Origin: an uncultured Sutterella sp.
GTDB lineage: Bacteria > Pseudomonadota > Gammaproteobacteria > Burkholderiales > Burkholderiaceae_F
Length of the DNA: 5,844 bases
Direction of reading: 5' to 3'
NCBI GenBank assembly: GCA_900552195.1
Contig: URYO01000089.1
Location: 1 to 5,844 of the forward strand
Under the pieces are notes generated by a model. The model searched no databases, was not told where the DNA came from, and saw only the letters and a list, made by a program, of their open reading frames with translations. Numbering within the stretch: the first letter of the stretch is position 1; each line of letters opens with the position of its first letter. Shown in pieces: positions 5,822 to 5,844 of this stretch. Made by a program: the position numbers and the translations under genes.

Positions 5822-5844
5822 ATATAAATTTAATATAACTTTTT

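Overview
The window looks like chromosomal DNA from a host-associated anaerobic or microaerobic Gram-negative bacterium. The evidence is an exported Tat flavoprotein beside a second member of the fumarate-reductase flavoprotein family, a signal-peptide-bearing M16 peptidase and an exported cupin. The balanced base composition and the pairing of such flavoproteins fit a Sutterella/Parasutterella-type betaproteobacterium. That placement is inference from memory of the families; no ribosomal or marker gene is present.

Layout. 1-330 (+) is the C-terminal end of a flavoprotein reductase with canonical dicarboxylate-binding His and Arg; it is cut by the window edge. 331-491 is a 161-bp gap with a perfect palindrome of CRP/FNR-like architecture and a ribosome binding site. 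492-1979 (+) encodes a complete 495-residue Tat-exported FAD protein of the same family, with two of the classical substrate residues replaced. 1980-2224 is a convergent gap with two hairpins reading + and one terminator reading -. 2225-4993 (-) encodes a complete 922-residue periplasmic M16 zinc metallopeptidase. 4994-5234 holds its promoter region, with a second copy of the palindrome, and the hairpin that ends the next gene. 5235-5729 (-) encodes a small exported cupin of the manganese hydroxynitrile-lyase-like type. 5730-5844 holds its predicted promoter. No gene-free stretch exceeds 300 bases, and I saw no tRNA, rRNA, CRISPR array, insertion sequence or phage gene.

How it fits together. 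All three complete proteins are predicted to work outside the cytoplasm. The two + strand flavoproteins probably serve as terminal reductases of anaerobic respiration, each for a different acceptor. The peptidase and the cupin are on the opposite strand, each with its own terminator and promoter, so they do not form an operon with the reductases. The most notable link is regulatory: TTGTC-N4-GACAA occurs upstream of both the complete flavoprotein gene and the peptidase gene. In the first its position suits activation, in the second repression or promoter modulation. I did not find a convincing wholly new multi-gene system; the best leads are this shared box and the altered active site of the Tat flavoprotein.
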